From contig JAPHRL010000146.1 of assembly GCA_026195755.1 (NCBI GenBank), forward strand, positions 1 to 8,210: a DNA stretch of 8,210 nucleotides, given 5' to 3'. The translations under genes and the position numbers were made by a program. The notes below the pieces were generated by a model. The model saw nothing but the letters and a program-made list of their open reading frames with translations, did no database searches and was not told where the DNA came from. Positions 7,705 to 8,210 of this stretch are shown here, in pieces (positions within the stretch are counted from its first letter, which is position 1; every line of letters begins with the position of its first letter). The stretch comes from Kangiella sp. (GTDB lineage Bacteria > Pseudomonadota > Gammaproteobacteria > Enterobacterales > Kangiellaceae).

Positions 7705-7742
7705 CATAAACAGAACGCCCCGAATGTGATATTCGAGGCGTT
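7705..7742 (-). terminator. Rho-independent terminator of the 35-aa gene
   Basis: On the minus strand AACGCCTCGAAT pairs with ATTCGGGGCGTT around a 5-base loop (7726-7730), followed by CTGTTTATG. One of the 12 pairs is a G-U wobble in minus-strand RNA but would be a C-A mismatch in plus-strand RNA. The hairpin is therefore better in the minus direction, supporting transcription of the upstream 35-aa gene. It starts 27 bases after that gene's stop codon. Confidence 0.75.
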
Positions 7743-7769
7743 GAATGTTTGAACTATGCTGTGACGGGA

Positions 7770-7877
7770 TTATTTCTTGCCGCTACGGCTAGGAGCACCT
7801 TTGGCTGCATTTTGTTTTGGTGCAGCTTGTTTAGGGGCGCTTTTGCTAGCTGGAGCTTGCTTCGCTTTATTACTCAT
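7770..7877 (-). CDS. Small Lys/Ala/Pro-rich protein, 35 aa, paralogue of the 7324-7479 gene
   Basis: Unrecognised family. ATG at 7877, stop TAA at 7770-7772, with AAGGAGA (7883-7889) 5 bases before ATG, exactly the arrangement of the neighbouring 51-aa gene. The protein starts MSNKAKQ and ends SRSGKK. It contains 8 Lys, 1 Arg, 9 Ala, 5 Ser, 4 Pro and no acidic, aromatic or Cys residue, giving a net charge near +9 in 35 residues. Short repeats of the form (S/A)APKQ occur at 13-22. Compared with its paralogue it lacks the middle acidic-containing segment and part of the N-terminus. It should be disordered and strongly attracted to polyanions such as DNA or RNA, which is an inference from charge only. 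It has its own downstream terminator, so the two small genes are probably transcribed separately, although read-through is possible. Confidence 0.72.
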   Translation of the reverse strand: MSNKAKQAPASKSAPKQAAPKQNAAKGAPSRSGKK

Positions 7878-7959
7878 AGAATTCTCCTTAAAGTTCATGA
7901 GTTATCAGTCCAACACCATGTTGAAGCTGATGGATATACTCTCTTCCCATTTGCGGTAA

Positions 7960-7979
7960 TTATCTGTGCGATAGCGTAC
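7960..7979 (-). promoter_or_regulatory. Palindrome-like plus AGATAA element upstream of the 35-aa gene
   Basis: GTGCGATAGCGTAC (7966-7979, plus-strand reading) aligns without gaps with GTTCGCTGGCGAAC at 7571-7584, 10 of 14 bases identical. It is likewise followed on the minus strand by AGATAA (7960-7965). Its arms pair at 4 of 6 positions. It lies about 89 bases before the start codon, nearly the same distance as in the paralogue. Further GATAA copies on the minus strand (8009-8013, 8015-8019) lie about 50 bases upstream, again as in the paralogue. Confidence 0.4.
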
Positions 7980-8050
7980 ACAGCGATCAAATTTTCAGGT
8001 TTATGTCTTTATCATTATCGGTATAACTTGATGTGAGCTAGACAGACTGA

Positions 8051-8068
8051 CAAGATGTGACAATCTTG
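8051..8068. promoter_or_regulatory. Inverted repeat, possible operator
   Basis: CAAGAT (8051-8056) and ATCTTG (8063-8068) are perfect 6-bp arms around GTGACA, 13 bases before the secreted-protein start codon. With no following T-tract it looks more like a dimeric protein-binding site than a terminator. It sits in the divergent region shared with the 35-aa gene. Confidence 0.3.
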
Positions 8069-8081
8069 ATTTAGCATATCA

Positions 8082-8210
8082 ATGCGGATGACACATAAAT
8101 TTAAAATTGGACTGCTGTTGTTAGCAGGCCTGATTGCATTTCAGACAGCAGCAAACAATAGGATACTCATCAAGAACACCAAAGTTATGGACTCAATATC
8201 CATTCATGAA
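8082..8210 (+). CDS. Secreted protein N-terminus, possible amidohydrolase (3' end outside window)
   Basis: The open frame runs 43 codons to the window edge. It begins with a classical signal peptide: a basic N-region (MRMTHKFK), a hydrophobic core rich in Leu, Gly, Ala and Ile (residues 9-18), and a likely cleavage after QTAA (about residue 24). The mature start NNRILIKNTKVMDSISIHE resembles the first beta strands of amidohydrolase-type enzymes, which often read ILI-x-N-x-x-V-x-D. No metal ligands are visible in this fragment, so the family call is tentative. The start may be ATG8082 or ATG8088 (residue 3); neither has a strong ribosome-binding site, and an in-frame stop at 8067-8069 excludes an earlier one. 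It is divergent from the 35-aa gene. Confidence 0.6.
   Translation, partial: MRMTHKFKIGLLLLAGLIAFQTAANNRILIKNTKVMDSISIHE

Noticed and set aside
7749..8036. 95- and 60-codon plus-strand frames
   Set aside because: They run antisense to the 35-aa gene, start near its terminator, and lack ribosome-binding sites. The minus-strand gene has much better support.
8066..8082. TTGAT...ATCAA resembling an FNR/CRP-type site
   Set aside because: The arms are 7 bases apart instead of the 4 of the FNR consensus, and it overlaps the start codon. It does not fit as a site for the nearby regulator.

Overview
The window looks like chromosomal DNA of a gram-negative gammaproteobacterium of moderate, slightly AT-rich composition. 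It encodes an outer-membrane-type lipoprotein peptidase, a periplasm-spanning RND efflux pair, a Crp/Fnr-type regulator of the proteobacterial 'CECY' kind, and Rho-independent terminators. The style recalls Kangiella-like marine gammaproteobacteria, but that placement is an impression and not a demonstrated assignment. I see no rRNA, tRNA, CRISPR array, insertion sequence or phage gene.

Layout. Bases 1-1759 (minus) hold the first 586 codons of an M1-family zinc aminopeptidase made as a lipoprotein; its C-terminus lies outside the window. Bases 1760-2087 are a divergent control region. Bases 2088-6457 (plus) are a two-gene operon: a membrane-fusion (periplasmic adaptor) protein and an RND inner-membrane permease, joined by a 4-base ATGA overlap and closed by a clear terminator at 6466-6492. 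No TolC-like outer-membrane gene is present, so the pump presumably uses a channel encoded elsewhere. Bases 6564-7259 (plus) encode a Crp/Fnr-like regulator, followed by a 16-bp perfect hairpin at 7261-7296 that can terminate transcription from both sides.

Bases 7324-7877 are the most unusual part. On the minus strand there are two very small, evidently paralogous genes of 51 and 35 codons. Both encode hydrophilic Lys/Ala/Gln/Pro-rich proteins with a shared KQAAPKQ core, the same MSN start and a KK end. Each has a strong AAGGAGA ribosome-binding site 5 bases before ATG and its own terminator. About 90 bases upstream of each start codon both carry the same palindrome-plus-AGATAA element. They are a duplicated gene-plus-promoter unit, and I do not recognise the family. 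Longer open frames on the opposite strand are shadows of this region.

Bases 8082-8210 (plus) begin a secreted protein with a signal peptide, cut off by the window edge; the mature N-terminus faintly resembles an amidohydrolase.

How the genes relate: the adaptor and permease form one machine. The regulator sits downstream of them but has its own transcription unit, so a regulatory link is only a guess. The peptidase looks functionally independent. The undescribed content here is the small-protein pair and its shared upstream element; the rest belongs to known families.
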